From Chromatiales bacterium (GTDB taxonomy: Bacteria; Pseudomonadota; Gammaproteobacteria; Steroidobacterales; GCA-2729495): DNA of 38,582 nucleotides. The position numbers and the translations under genes were made by a program. The first letter of the stretch is position 1. Each line of letters starts with the position of its first letter. A model generated the notes under the pieces. It searched no databases, was not told where the DNA came from, and saw only the letters and a list, made by a program, of their open reading frames with translations. The DNA is taken from positions 1 to 38,582 of the forward strand of contig NZCC01000037.1 in assembly GCA_002688175.1 (NCBI GenBank), in the 5' to 3' direction. Of the stretch, positions 24,961 to 34,242 are shown one piece after another.

Positions 24961-25866
24961 TTAGCCCTCGGAACGAGGAACTATATCATCAGACCTTGAT
25001 ATCAAGGTCAACCCACTGATTATCAAAATCAATGCAAACCATGTGCTTATGGGAAATTTCTCGCCTAAAATCGTTGCACCCAGCAAAAGCGCCCAGACAG
25101 GCACGAGATAATTGAGCAGTGAGGTGAAGCGAGCCCCGGTTCGGTTGATGAGATAGAAATACAGGATCGACGCTGCACCCGTACCCAGCACTCCGAGGAA
25201 GCCAAGAGCGAGCATGGCCGGTCCGCCGGCATCCGGAAGCACTGCAGCGCCGTCGACGATGAAAGGCGTCATCAGCCCACTGGCGAGGATCATGACGCCC
25301 GTAGAGGTCACAAGTGGCGATACCGGCGGCATACGCCGGGCGATGACTGTCGCCAGGGCATAACAGATTGCGCCCCCAAGAATGGCAAATTGTGCCAGTA
25401 ATCGATTCCCGCCGCCCCCCCCTAGAGCCGCCAGTGAATCAGGCCCCATCAGCACTACGATACCGGTGAAGCACAGCATGAATGAGGCCAGGTGGCGAGG
25501 TCGGAGTCGCTCATCCGGCAGAATGAAATGGGAAAGAATCAGCACAGCCAGCGGTGTGCTGGCAGCAAGAATACCGGCAAGACCGGACTCAACGTGTTGC
25601 TGTCCCCAGGAAATCAGGAAAAACGGCAGGCAATTGCCGATGACTGCAATGATCAGGAAAAATGCCCAGGTGCGGCGATCAAGCGGGATACTGCTGCGGC
25701 TGAGTACGACCGAGGCAAGCAATACCATGGCCGCCAGAAGAATCCTCAGCCCGGTGATCTGGGCGGGTTGCCACGCCCGCAGAGCAATCTCGATCATCAG
25801 ATAGGACGAGCCCCACACAAGCACCAGGCATAGCAGAACGAACCAGTGAACAGGCCTGATCGTCAC
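24961..25866 (-). CDS. EamA/DMT-family transporter
   Basis: 301 residues with about ten membrane segments in two repeats, the size of RhaT/YdcZ-like drug/metabolite transporters. The first segment has the family mark LVWGSSYLMIEIALRAWQP, and the second half has LVPVWALLLGATILGEKF. The start is GTG at 25866. The gene lies 44 bp upstream of the carbamoyltransferase on the same strand and could belong to the same transcript. Substrate unknown; relatives export amino acids or metabolites. Confidence 0.88.
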   Translation of the reverse strand: MTIRPVHWFVLLCLVLVWGSSYLMIEIALRAWQPAQITGLRILLAAMVLLASVVLSRSSIPLDRRTWAFFLIIAVIGNCLPFFLISWGQQHVESGLAGILAASTPLAVLILSHFILPDERLRPRHLASFMLCFTGIVVLMGPDSLAALGGGGGNRLLAQFAILGGAICYALATVIARRMPPVSPLVTSTGVMILASGLMTPFIVDGAAVLPDAGGPAMLALGFLGVLGTGAASILYFYLINRTGARFTSLLNYLVPVWALLLGATILGEKFPISTWFALILIISGLTLISRSDDIVPRSEG

Positions 25867-25911
25867 GATGTTAGCGGCAGCGAAACAATCTGAGCAAAAT
25901 ACCGGAAGTGC

Positions 25912-25939
25912 TTGAATTTTCCATAATGTACGATATATT
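25912..25939 (+). promoter_or_regulatory. Candidate sigma-70 promoter for the gene at 26049
   Basis: TTGAAT and TATATT are separated by 16 bp, four and five matches to the two consensus hexamers, in an AT-rich stretch. It would leave a leader of about 100 bases. Confidence 0.4.
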
Positions 25940-26048
25940 GGTGTCTCAAGTTTCTTAGTCTGTATTACTTTTCGCTACAGCGGTCCGGAGCGCCTGATAA
26001 CTGTCCGGAACAGGAAACATAGCAAAAACAATAAGAAGATCTCCTGTC

Positions 26049-26426
26049 ATGCACCAGCATACTGATAAGTTTTTTGCGGCAGTGCGCACCCTGTCCGGCA
26101 ATGGGCCGATCAAAAAACGTCTGATTTCGGCCTATGACGACAACCTGGCACACTTACCGTCTGATGAACTCCCCAAAAGTATCCGTTCGCGCTTTGAATT
26201 ACTCAGACGCACGATGCTTTCGGTCAAACCACTCGGGGCTGAAAGTCCGGTACTCGCTTCTGTCCGCAAGATGTCGATAGCTGATGCAAACCGTTGCGCC
26301 AACCAGATCGTGGCGATGTTCAGCGAACTGGGCCAGAGTAAAGACAACAGCAAGCTAAGCGACCAGCTGAATACCAGCGCCCAGCCTGCTGACTTGTTAG
26401 CCAAGCGATACCAGTCCTTGAACTAA
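26049..26426 (+). CDS. Conserved-looking small protein of unknown function
   Basis: 125 residues, not recognised. Soluble and mostly helical by composition, with basic and hydrophobic patterning (HTDKFFAAVRTLSGNGPIKKRLISAYDDNL, then IRSRFELLRRTM). A later half rich in Ser, Asp, Lys and Gln ends LLAKRYQSLN. No signal peptide or membrane segment. The ATG follows a weak purine-rich stretch, and a good promoter candidate lies 110 bp upstream. It is a single gene ending just before a REP-like palindrome that separates it from a convergent amidohydrolase gene. Codon use resembles its neighbours, and the frame is clean, so I accept it as a gene. Confidence 0.6.
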   Translation: MHQHTDKFFAAVRTLSGNGPIKKRLISAYDDNLAHLPSDELPKSIRSRFELLRRTMLSVKPLGAESPVLASVRKMSIADANRCANQIVAMFSELGQSKDNSKLSDQLNTSAQPADLLAKRYQSLN

Positions 26427-26434
26427 AGCCGGTT

Positions 26435-26457
26435 AAATTGGTGTCAGACACCAATTT
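26435..26457. repeat. REP-like palindrome, copy 3, probable bidirectional terminator
   Basis: Perfect 11-bp arms around a central A, with the core TTGGTGTCAGACACCAA, followed by a T-run to 26460 and preceded by AA. It lies between two convergent genes (stops at 26426 and 26467), so it can act as a terminator for the plus-strand gene. Confidence 0.88.
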
Positions 26458-26466
26458 TTTCCAACT

Positions 26467-27939
26467 TTAATAAGGTCTGCGCAGGTATTGTCCGGTTGGC
26501 TCACCAAGTACCTCGTTGTTATCGAAGATACGTTGACCGCGCAGGAATGTTGTCTTGACGCGGGCATTCAGTTCCTGACCTTCGAAAGGTGTGTGGCCCT
26601 GCTGCGATTCCGAATCGGCTGCATGTACGGTCCACGTCTCGTTCGGGTCGACCAGCACAACATCACCATCGAGGCCCTCGGCAATATCACCCTTGCTATG
26701 CAGGCCAAAACGGCGCGCCGCTGTCAGGCTCGACATTTTCGCGATGTCGTTATATGACATGCCCCGCTTGTGGCCTTCGCTGACGAACGCGGACAGCAGG
26801 TACTCGGTGCCGCCGAAGCCGGACTTGGCCAGCCAGACGTTGTCCGGATCATCCTGATCTACCTTCATCTCGTGCTTGCAGCACGCGTGGTCGGAGCAAA
26901 CCCAGGAAATGTTCCCTTCCAGCATGTTCTCCCAGAGGTTCTCGACATCTTCACGCGGCCGGATCGGAGGGTTGACCTTGGCCAGGTTCCCGGTCGGCGC
27001 GTCGATGTCCAGCATCAGGTGACCAATCGTAACCTCACGGCGGAAATTGATATGTGGAAACACGGCCTGCATCTGCATCGCCGCTCTCACAGCCTTGGCC
27101 GAGGTCAGGTGCAGCAGGTTCAGGTTCGGCAAATTTGTCTCATCGGCAAGATATGACGCGATAAAAATGGCCAGACCCTCAGAATGTGGCGGGCGACTCG
27201 CACTATATGCGGCAAGGCCACTCAGCGAAGAATCCTTCTCGACGATCTTGGTGTACGCCGCCATGATCTCAGCCGTCTCGCAGTGCATGCTCAGACTCAT
27301 ATCATCGGCGTACTCCGGAAACTGTTCCATCGCGCTCTGAATACCGCGCATGACAAACTCGAAATGCGCGATGTCGTATTTCTCTTCCTTGTCGATCATC
27401 AGGAACTTGTGCTGATCGCCGGCGCTGCCATGTAGCCCATGACCACCGTAGAACATATAAATCTTGTATGACAACTGGCCGAATTCCTTAACCAGATCCG
27501 GGATCTCGGCGATGTGATGCCGGTCCATCGGCGCGATGTGATAGGTGTAATCGACGTGGAATCGACCGCTGGAGATGTCCAGCACCTCCGGCATGAACTC
27601 GCCATAAGGACCTCCCTTGTTCAGGTAATAACCGCCGGTACGAATGTAATTCAGGCTCGAAGTGACACCACCCATCGCTGCAGCACGACTCTCGGTGATA
27701 GCATCCTCGGCCAGTGGTGAGTAAATACCCGTGTGCATATGCGGATCAACCACACCCGGAAACGCAATGCGGTCCTGCCCGTCATAAACCTCTGTGGCGC
27801 TGTCGGCTTCAAGGCCCGGTGCAATCTTTACAAATTTACCGCCCTTGATAGCGATATCCGCATCTTCCAGACCATTCCCGGTCGCGCGTGCGACGCGTAC
27901 ATTCTTGATCAGCAGGTCAAATTCCTTGGTATTACTCAT
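26467..27939 (-). CDS. Hydantoinase/dihydropyrimidinase-family amidohydrolase
   Basis: 490 residues, the usual length for D-hydantoinases and dihydropyrimidinases. The binuclear zinc site is complete: His67 and His69 (DPHMHTG), Lys159 in SYKIYM as the carboxylated lysine, His219 (SMHCE), His277 (LLHLTS) and Asp350 (CSDHA). These cytoplasmic enzymes open cyclic amides. The binding-loop residues that separate hydantoinase, allantoinase and dihydropyrimidinase cannot be judged by eye, and the sequence looks distant from the standard ones. AGAGGA lies before the ATG. An FAD oxidase gene lies 141 bp upstream on the same strand. Confidence 0.88.
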   Translation of the reverse strand: MSNTKEFDLLIKNVRVARATGNGLEDADIAIKGGKFVKIAPGLEADSATEVYDGQDRIAFPGVVDPHMHTGIYSPLAEDAITESRAAAMGGVTSSLNYIRTGGYYLNKGGPYGEFMPEVLDISSGRFHVDYTYHIAPMDRHHIAEIPDLVKEFGQLSYKIYMFYGGHGLHGSAGDQHKFLMIDKEEKYDIAHFEFVMRGIQSAMEQFPEYADDMSLSMHCETAEIMAAYTKIVEKDSSLSGLAAYSASRPPHSEGLAIFIASYLADETNLPNLNLLHLTSAKAVRAAMQMQAVFPHINFRREVTIGHLMLDIDAPTGNLAKVNPPIRPREDVENLWENMLEGNISWVCSDHACCKHEMKVDQDDPDNVWLAKSGFGGTEYLLSAFVSEGHKRGMSYNDIAKMSSLTAARRFGLHSKGDIAEGLDGDVVLVDPNETWTVHAADSESQQGHTPFEGQELNARVKTTFLRGQRIFDNNEVLGEPTGQYLRRPY

Positions 27940-28080
27940 AATTTCCTCTTGTTTTTTAATAGATTACGCGCGCTTCCCAGAAAGTATCGAGTAACTTTTC
28001 AAGTCGCCAGCCCCGCAGGATAACGCCAAATGGGCCGCGAACCAATTGCGAGCTTACGCAGAGCTGACCTGAAGAGCCAC

Positions 28081-29652
28081 TTAGTCCAATCCCAGTGCTC
28101 CGGGGTTCATGAGACCCTTGGGATCAAGGGTCCGTTTCAGCGCGATGACAAAGTCCCGAACCTCGGGCTTACGTGTCGCGAGATAGGGATAGTCTTTGCC
28201 GACCTGCATGTGGCTTGCACCGTTCTTGATGCACAGTTCAATGATGCGTCCCTTCAGCTCTTTCACCAGCGCCCTGCCCTGAGGATTCGCAGGATGCTCA
28301 GGTTTTTTGCCCAGCAAGCTGGCCGGATAGACACGCCAGTGATAAATCGAACGTTCGTCTTCCCACAGGAAAGTCGGCTCATAAACAAAACAATGCGTGC
28401 TGAAGGTCATCAACATCCGCGTCAGTTGCACCCGATGCTGGCTCATGCGATCACGATACTCTGCCAGCAGAGCCTCGAAATCAGCATGATGTTGCATGAC
28501 GTTGGAAAAGGGCAATACACCGTGGGTCGGCTTCCAGAGCTCCCCGTTCGGACCGAGGATTGGGGTCAGTTCCATGAACGGCTCGGCATTGAAAAAAGTG
28601 GGAATCGAGTTGGCGACTTCCGCTCCATAACGTGAGGCGATATCACGCACGGCCGCGAGTTTGTAACGCGCCTCGCTGTCAGTCAGCCCCTCGGTGCTGA
28701 AGTGCGCCGAATACACCGCATTCTTGAGAAAATTACGCCCGGCCAGGCCCATCTTCATGACCTGCAGTACACCGTCGAGCGGGTTGCGCGATGACCTGAG
28801 CACCGTCAGGGCAGCATCAATCGGATTCTTTGACTCCATCTCGGTCAGTGCCGTTTTCTGCTGACGCGGGTCCAGACCGAAATTCTGGGCCAGGACCCCA
28901 AGCCGGGCTGTCTCCATCAGCGCATTCAGACAGCTTTCACCGTCCGGAAAGCCAAATGAGGCGGCCGCAAAACCCTCTGGTTTTTTCATCAGGCGCAGCG
29001 TAAACCGGGCCTTGATGCCGAGTGCCCCGGCATCACCCATAAACAGGCCTGCCAGGTCCGGGCCGTAAAAACGAAAAAATGGCGAATGCCCTTCGCCGCC
29101 GCCTGATCCGGTTGAAATCAGGTCGCCGTTGGCCAGGATCACGTCCATGCTGGTCAGTGACTCGGCAGAAACGCCGTACTGGCCGGAACCATAGTTCACG
29201 GCGTAATGGGACATACCACCACCTATGGTCGCAGCAATGCCGGAGAAAGGTCCCCAGAAAGGCGTACGTAATCCTTGCGCAGCCAGGCGTTCGTATAGTG
29301 ATGCCCACGTGACGCCCGGCTCGACCGTCACAGTCATATCCGCCTCGTTGACCTCGATCCGGTTCAGTCGCAGCGAATCGATCAGGATGGTATTCGGTTG
29401 CGTCGGCAGGAAACCATCGGTATACGAAGCACCGCCGCCACGCACAACCATCGGTGCCTCATGCTCGGCACAGACACGCACAATCTGCTGCAGTTCTTCA
29501 ATGGTGCCGGGCTGAGCGACGGCCAGCGCCAGCTCATCAGCCTGACGATACACATCAGTTGAAAAGAAGGTTCGTGACTGGTCATCGGTCAGTAGATGCG
29601 CCTCGGAGAGGATATTGACTAACGCCTGTAGCAAAGAGCCTGAATTGTCCAT
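28081..29652 (-). CDS. FAD-binding oxidase/dehydrogenase (PCMH-type FAD domain, GlcD/VAO class)
   Basis: 523 residues. The N-terminal FAD-binding domain of the PCMH/VAO type runs to about residue 220, with MVVRGGGASYTDGFLP, TVTVEPGVTWASLYE, GIAATIGGGMSHYAVNYGSG and GDAGALGIKARF. The C-terminal FAD-linked oxidase domain ends with the hallmark LKRTLDPKGLMNPGALGLD. Relatives oxidise hydroxyacids, aryl alcohols or lactones. No signal peptide is seen. The hydantoinase-family gene follows on the same strand, so both may act in one catabolic route, but the substrate is not evident. A REP-like palindrome (29704-29734) lies 51 bp upstream of the start. Confidence 0.9.
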   Translation of the reverse strand: MDNSGSLLQALVNILSEAHLLTDDQSRTFFSTDVYRQADELALAVAQPGTIEELQQIVRVCAEHEAPMVVRGGGASYTDGFLPTQPNTILIDSLRLNRIEVNEADMTVTVEPGVTWASLYERLAAQGLRTPFWGPFSGIAATIGGGMSHYAVNYGSGQYGVSAESLTSMDVILANGDLISTGSGGGEGHSPFFRFYGPDLAGLFMGDAGALGIKARFTLRLMKKPEGFAAASFGFPDGESCLNALMETARLGVLAQNFGLDPRQQKTALTEMESKNPIDAALTVLRSSRNPLDGVLQVMKMGLAGRNFLKNAVYSAHFSTEGLTDSEARYKLAAVRDIASRYGAEVANSIPTFFNAEPFMELTPILGPNGELWKPTHGVLPFSNVMQHHADFEALLAEYRDRMSQHRVQLTRMLMTFSTHCFVYEPTFLWEDERSIYHWRVYPASLLGKKPEHPANPQGRALVKELKGRIIELCIKNGASHMQVGKDYPYLATRKPEVRDFVIALKRTLDPKGLMNPGALGLD

Positions 29653-29703
29653 GTTTCATCCAATTATTGTGGGGGCAGCTTGTCAGGGCTAGCGTTGAAA
29701 ATT

Positions 29704-29734
29704 GGCGAAATTGGTGTCAGACACCAATTTCGCC
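29704..29734. repeat. REP-like palindrome, copy 4
   Basis: Perfect 15-bp arms (GGCGAAATTGGTGTC and its reverse complement) around a central A. The outer bases differ from copies 1-3, but the TTGGTGTC-n-GACACCAA core is the same. It lies downstream of the WecA-like gene and upstream of the FAD oxidase gene. Confidence 0.88.
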
Positions 29735-29884
29735 GCTTACCAAAACTACATTGTAGGATATGCGGCACCTTCGATTATCATGAATCGCCCCTCAATGACC
29801 ATCTGGGACACTAACTGGCAGGAACATGGGTTTGTTTTGGCTCAGCTTGGCAGTTTAAATATCAAAATACCAACGCCTTGGCTC

Positions 29885-31183
29885 TCAATAGTTCGCTGAA
29901 GAATCAGAGGTTGAGTCGTATTCCTCGGAACCAGAATGCTGCCTTGGCACATCGACCTCGATTGGGGCAATGCCATCTACAGGTTTTCGCCGGTAGCCGG
30001 TCCTGCGATCCTTACCGCTCCGCCTTTCTTCGCCGGAATATGCTGCGTCACGATTCTGCCGTCGATTCTCATGGGATCGGCGACCACTTTTTCGTCTGCA
30101 AATTGACCGTTCTATAAAGCGCATAAACTTCCATGCACGCATCACCATCCACATGTACAGCAATCCAGCTATAGCAAACAACCCGGCGACTGAAAACTCA
30201 GGTGCACGCATATCGAGACTCTGCAATCCAATACCAACACCAATCATCGCAGCTGCGGCCATAACCACCACCGTCTCATTAACGGTAAACCCAGCCATCT
30301 GGAAAATATGGTGGATATGTTCACGGTCCGGAGCAAATGGAGAACGACGGCGACGAATACGACGAAAAATCATCACCACTGTGTCGAATATAGGCAGCAT
30401 CAAAAACCACAACGCCGCTGCCGGAGTGATAATCCTTGCAGCACCCTGAGACATACTGATAGCAAACCAAGTTAGAGCGAGGCCAAGAAACATGCTGCCT
30501 GCATCACCCATGAAAACAACTGCACGGTTTCTACCGAATATACGCAAATTAAATACTAAAAATCCAATGATGGCCGCCGCCAACAACATCAACAAATAAG
30601 CGCTACTTATGGCGCTACCGAGAAAAGCCACCAATAACAAACCAATCAATGATATCAATGACATAACGCCACTCAGTCCATCAAGCCCGTCACACATATT
30701 TAGCGCGTTTATGACGCCGAGAGTCGCAAATATGGTGAACGGTAAAGACATCCAACCAAGAGACACAACCTCACCTGAGGGTAAAATGCCGCCGAGGTCA
30801 TCCAGTACAACGCCGGCCCCAAAAATCATGATAAGGCTGGCAATGATCTGGGCAATGAATCTGAACGAGGAAGGCAACGGACGATAATCGTCAATCACCC
30901 CTACTGTAACCACCACCAGACCGGCAATGAAAAAACTACCCATCCCCCGGTTGATCGGAAGTAAACCCATAACTGCGGGTATTGAATAAGCGCAGGCAAC
31001 AGCAATATAAATAGCCAACCCTCCGATTAATGGAGTTGGTTGTTTATGACTACTCCTGTCATTCGGAACATCGATCAAGCCAGCTGCTTTTGCAACAGGT
31101 CTCAATAACATGATCAATAACACTGTTATCACAAAGGCAATGAGTGGGCCAAAAATTAGCGTCAGCGGAATATCTATTCTCAT
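29885..31183 (-). CDS. WecA/MraY-family polyprenyl-phosphate glycosyl-1-phosphate transferase with charged C-terminal tail
   Basis: 432 residues with about ten or eleven membrane segments to about residue 365. Family motifs are DVPNDRSSHKQPTPLIGG, GVIDDYRPLPSSFR (the Mg-binding DD), NALNMCDGLDGLSG, VVFMGDAGSMFLG and the cytoplasmic REHIHH loop. These enzymes start glycan synthesis by moving a HexNAc-1-phosphate from UDP-sugar to undecaprenyl phosphate. The last 65 residues are an unusual soluble tail rich in Arg, Lys, Asp and Ser (GEERRSGKDRRTGYRRK, then a Ser/Asp/Glu-rich end). The gene follows the exosortase gene by 46 bp on the same strand. It should be the initiating transferase for the exopolysaccharide encoded nearby. 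Confidence 0.92.
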   Translation of the reverse strand: MRIDIPLTLIFGPLIAFVITVLLIMLLRPVAKAAGLIDVPNDRSSHKQPTPLIGGLAIYIAVACAYSIPAVMGLLPINRGMGSFFIAGLVVVTVGVIDDYRPLPSSFRFIAQIIASLIMIFGAGVVLDDLGGILPSGEVVSLGWMSLPFTIFATLGVINALNMCDGLDGLSGVMSLISLIGLLLVAFLGSAISSAYLLMLLAAAIIGFLVFNLRIFGRNRAVVFMGDAGSMFLGLALTWFAISMSQGAARIITPAAALWFLMLPIFDTVVMIFRRIRRRRSPFAPDREHIHHIFQMAGFTVNETVVVMAAAAMIGVGIGLQSLDMRAPEFSVAGLFAIAGLLYMWMVMRAWKFMRFIERSICRRKSGRRSHENRRQNRDAAYSGEERRSGKDRRTGYRRKPVDGIAPIEVDVPRQHSGSEEYDSTSDSSANY

Positions 31184-31229
31184 AGGGCTAAATTATTTCA
31201 CTGCCAGCTTTGCCTGTTGAAAATCCATA

Positions 31230-32867
31230 TCACAGATTGTGATCGTTTACCGATTCGATCCTGGCCTGTTCGAAAGTTGCATCTTTCTGTGGCAGGTGAT
31301 ACGCCAACTTTGGATTGAGTGAACGAACGAACGCTTCAAGACGTTTATCGGCCCATTCCATTCCGGCCATATCAGGCACAAAAGTGGATACGCGAACCAA
31401 TGCGCCTTCAGTTCGATTTTTTGTTAGTGCATCCCAGAAAATAAACCACTTCACTGCATACTCATTGGTCTGGATACGACCGCGTTCGACAAACCAGAAA
31501 TAAACCAGTTGACGCATATCTCCCTTGGCAATAACAGACCGATTAATGACATATGGCTCCCCGTTTGGCCCCATATCTTCAAGTGTATATTCTTCAAAAG
31601 TTTCAAGCTGCCAGCCGCCACCTGGCAGGCAGGCTCGTGGAGAATGCACAGCTCGCCCTTTTCTTTGTTCTTCATAATATGCAATCCACAAGCCGACCTG
31701 GCCACCGTATTCACGATTATTATATTGGGCAAGAAAATAATCATCAGCTGCCAATGAGTCGAGTATAGATTGATCATCAATAATACTATCCTGCCCTGAC
31801 CATTCATCAAAGACTAATGGAAAGGTATTGAAGGACGCTCTTTCTGGAATATTGGCTTGGCGAGATTGGATAGAAAATGAAATGATTACCCCCAACCCCA
31901 CTACAACTGCTGTTGCAAGAAACTGTGAATTAACTTTACGTGGCAACAATGTCTTCATCGTTTCTAATGGCGGAATGTCAAGACCAAATACATCCATCAA
32001 TGGCTTGTCACGTATTTTTGCAAAGGCCCACATTTCAAGAAACAGGATCCCAACACAAGCCATAAAGACAATCCAGCCCTCAAAGTAATGCAAAAATCCT
32101 TCTGCCTGTTCAATACCAAAATTCTCGACCAGAACTCCAATAACGCCAATCCGAAAGCTGTTCATTAAAATTGTTACAGGAATTGTTGAAAAAAAGATGA
32201 TAATTTTCTGCCACCAGGCACCCATATAAATTGCCGAACACAAAAACCCAAAACTCATCAATGGAAATAAATAACGTAACCCATTGCAAGCCTCAGCTAC
32301 TTGCAACTGAAAAACCCCCAAATCGATTACATTACCTTCAAGAAAAACACTAATACCGAATAAACGGATAACAGCAACACCAATTTGCGATGAAATCAGT
32401 TGTAACTCACTTGACAATCCCTGGTACACAAAATTTGGTAATGGGACCATGAACATCAGATAAATGAATGGTACCCAGATAATACGAAATCCTTTCCAGC
32501 CAATAGCTGACAGGATAAGTCCGAACAAGGCCAGTAGAAAACCGTACTCAATGATCTGATAGATGGAGCTAAGTTCGCCAAGGATAAAAGCGCAAATAGC
32601 ACCTGCCATAACCAATGGGGCAGTCCACGAACCCGACAGATTTATTTTCTCTAGTTCACCAGCACGCAACCAGAGCAAGTAGAAGGCAACGACGGGAATC
32701 AAGTAGCCATGATTATATTCTTCCTGTTGCCACATTCCGAGCATCCAGATGAGACCATCCCAGAATATGATGCCAAGAAATACTATAATTAACCCTGCGA
32801 GTAGCAGTGGTATCCCTGTAAATGATTTCAGGGAGGAAGTATAAGCAGAAATATTTTTATCAGTCAT
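31230..32867 (-). CDS. xrtD: Exosortase-EpsI fusion protein (XrtD-like)
   Basis: 545 residues. The N-terminal part (to about 300) is an eight-segment exosortase with the putative catalytic Cys194 (VAEACNGLRYLFPLMSFG), Arg239 (MNSFRIGVIG) and His260 (EGFLHYFEGW). The remainder (from about 315, after one more membrane segment) is an EpsI-type periplasmic domain with GLWIAYYEEQRKGRAVHSPRACLPGGGW. Exosortases are membrane transpeptidase-like enzymes that process C-terminal sorting signals (PEP-CTERM, VPLPA-CTERM and similar) in strains that make exopolysaccharide. The EACNGLRYLFPL form and the fusion suggest the XrtD branch rather than XrtA; that call is moderate. No target protein with such a tail is encoded in the window. 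Confidence 0.9.
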   Translation of the reverse strand: MTDKNISAYTSSLKSFTGIPLLLAGLIIVFLGIIFWDGLIWMLGMWQQEEYNHGYLIPVVAFYLLWLRAGELEKINLSGSWTAPLVMAGAICAFILGELSSIYQIIEYGFLLALFGLILSAIGWKGFRIIWVPFIYLMFMVPLPNFVYQGLSSELQLISSQIGVAVIRLFGISVFLEGNVIDLGVFQLQVAEACNGLRYLFPLMSFGFLCSAIYMGAWWQKIIIFFSTIPVTILMNSFRIGVIGVLVENFGIEQAEGFLHYFEGWIVFMACVGILFLEMWAFAKIRDKPLMDVFGLDIPPLETMKTLLPRKVNSQFLATAVVVGLGVIISFSIQSRQANIPERASFNTFPLVFDEWSGQDSIIDDQSILDSLAADDYFLAQYNNREYGGQVGLWIAYYEEQRKGRAVHSPRACLPGGGWQLETFEEYTLEDMGPNGEPYVINRSVIAKGDMRQLVYFWFVERGRIQTNEYAVKWFIFWDALTKNRTEGALVRVSTFVPDMAGMEWADKRLEAFVRSLNPKLAYHLPQKDATFEQARIESVNDHNL

Positions 32868-33048
32868 ATTTTCTTAATTATTAAAAAATAAATTGGTTTA
32901 ATAGAATCACATAATGCTCCAGCAAAATGTTTGCCAGAGTTCGCATAATATTATTGGTACCATTACTAGTATTAGTTTACCCGGAAATACAGCGTTGTTC
33001 TGTGACCTCTTTACACATTTCTGAGCACCCTGATTGCATAATATCCTT

Positions 33049-33054
33049 TATAAT
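33049..33054 (+). promoter_or_regulatory. Candidate -10 element for gmd-fcl
   Basis: A perfect TATAAT lies 76 bp before the gmd start, in the 262-bp AT-rich gap between divergent exosortase and gmd genes. No good -35 hexamer is found at 16-18 bp, so an activator may be needed. The rest of the gap 32868-33129 shows no further recognised element. Confidence 0.35.
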
Positions 33055-33129
33055 TAGGTCAAATCAGGCTCAATAGCCAATAGTTATATGCGAAAACAGA
33101 CTGTGGAAGGTCACACCGAGGAATATTGC

Positions 33130-34242
33130 ATGGGGAAACGAGCACTCATTACCGGAGTCACTGGTCAGGATGGCGCTTATCTGGCAGAGTTTCTGCTGGA
33201 AAAAGACTATGAAGTTCACGGCATTAAACGCCGGGCTTCGTCATTCAACACCGACCGAATTGACCACCTGTATCAGGATCCACACGATGCAGATCAGCAA
33301 TTTGTGTTGCATTACGGAGATATGACCGATGCAACAAATCTGATTCGAATCATCCAGGAGGTACAGCCTGATGAAATTTACAACTTGGCAGCACAAAGCC
33401 ACGTTGCCGTTTCATTCGAAACACCGGAGTACACAGCCAACGCGGATGCAATCGGCCCACTGAGAATCCTGGAAGCGATACGGATACTCAGCCTGGTAGA
33501 CAAAACCCGCTTTTACCAGGCATCAACTTCTGAGCTATATGGCCTTGTCCAGGAAACACCACAAAAAGAGACAACACCCTTTTACCCACGGTCGCCGTAT
33601 GCAGCAGCAAAATTATATGCCTACTGGATTACCGTGAACTACAGGGAAGCCTACGGCATATACGGATGCAACGGACTTCTATTCAACCACGAATCACCCA
33701 ATCGCGGCGAAACCTTTGTTACACGTAAAATTACGCGGGCACTTGCCAGAATCAAGACCGGCCTACAAAAATGCCTGTATCTTGGCAACATGGATGCGAA
33801 GCGTGACTGGGGCCATGCCAAAGACTATGTCGAAGCCCAGTGGTTGGTTTTGCAACAAGATGAACCGGACGATTATGTAATCGCAACAGGTGAACAGTAC
33901 TCCGTGCGTGAATTTGTCATGCGTGCGGCAACTGCTATTGGCATTGGCATAGAGTGGGAAGGCTCAGCCACAGATGAAATTGGTCGTGTCGTCGAGAACC
34001 CTGACAGCACCGGCCCCAACATCGGCGATGTTATTGTGCGGGTTGATCCTCGTTATTTTCGCCCAACGGAAGTCGAAACACTTCTCGGAGATCCGACGAA
34101 AGCGAAAACCCGACTTGGATGGCAGCCAAAAATCAGTTTTGAGCAACTGGTGACAGGTATGGTCGAGCATGATCTTGAGGTTGCACGTCGCGATGCACTG
34201 GTCGCCAGAAAGGGTTTTCAGATCTTTGACCACCATGAATAA
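33130..34242 (+). CDS. gmd: GDP-mannose 4,6-dehydratase Gmd
   Basis: 370 residues, close to E. coli Gmd (373). It converts GDP-D-mannose to GDP-4-keto-6-deoxymannose in the cytoplasm. The NADP-binding turn is [13 protein letters not shown] (residues 6-18), the RR-type loop is [18 protein letters not shown], and the catalytic residues are Thr133, Glu135 (STSELYG), Tyr157 and Lys161 (YAAAK). [17 protein letters not shown] is a clear Gmd signature. GAGGA lies 8 bases before the ATG at 33130; fourteen more codons are open upstream but lack a good site. fcl overlaps its end by 8 bp, so the pair is translated together to make GDP-L-fucose. Confidence 0.97.
   Translation: MGKRALITGVTGQDGAYLAEFLLEKDYEVHGIKRRASSFNTDRIDHLYQDPHDADQQFVLHYGDMTDATNLIRIIQEVQPDEIYNLAAQSHVAVSFETPEYTANADAIGPLRILEAIRILSLVDKTRFYQASTSELYGLVQETPQKETTPFYPRSPYAAAKLYAYWITVNYREAYGIYGCNGLLFNHESPNRGETFVTRKITRALARIKTGLQKCLYLGNMDAKRDWGHAKDYVEAQWLVLQQDEPDDYVIATGEQYSVREFVMRAATAIGIGIEWEGSATDEIGRVVENPDSTGPNIGDVIVRVDPRYFRPTEVETLLGDPTKAKTRLGWQPKISFEQLVTGMVEHDLEVARRDALVARKGFQIFDHHE

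Noticed and set aside
29702..29899. A 65-codon plus-strand frame beginning in REP copy 4
   Set aside because: It starts at TTG inside the palindrome, lacks a Shine-Dalgarno sequence, and its end overlaps the WecA-like gene on the other strand.
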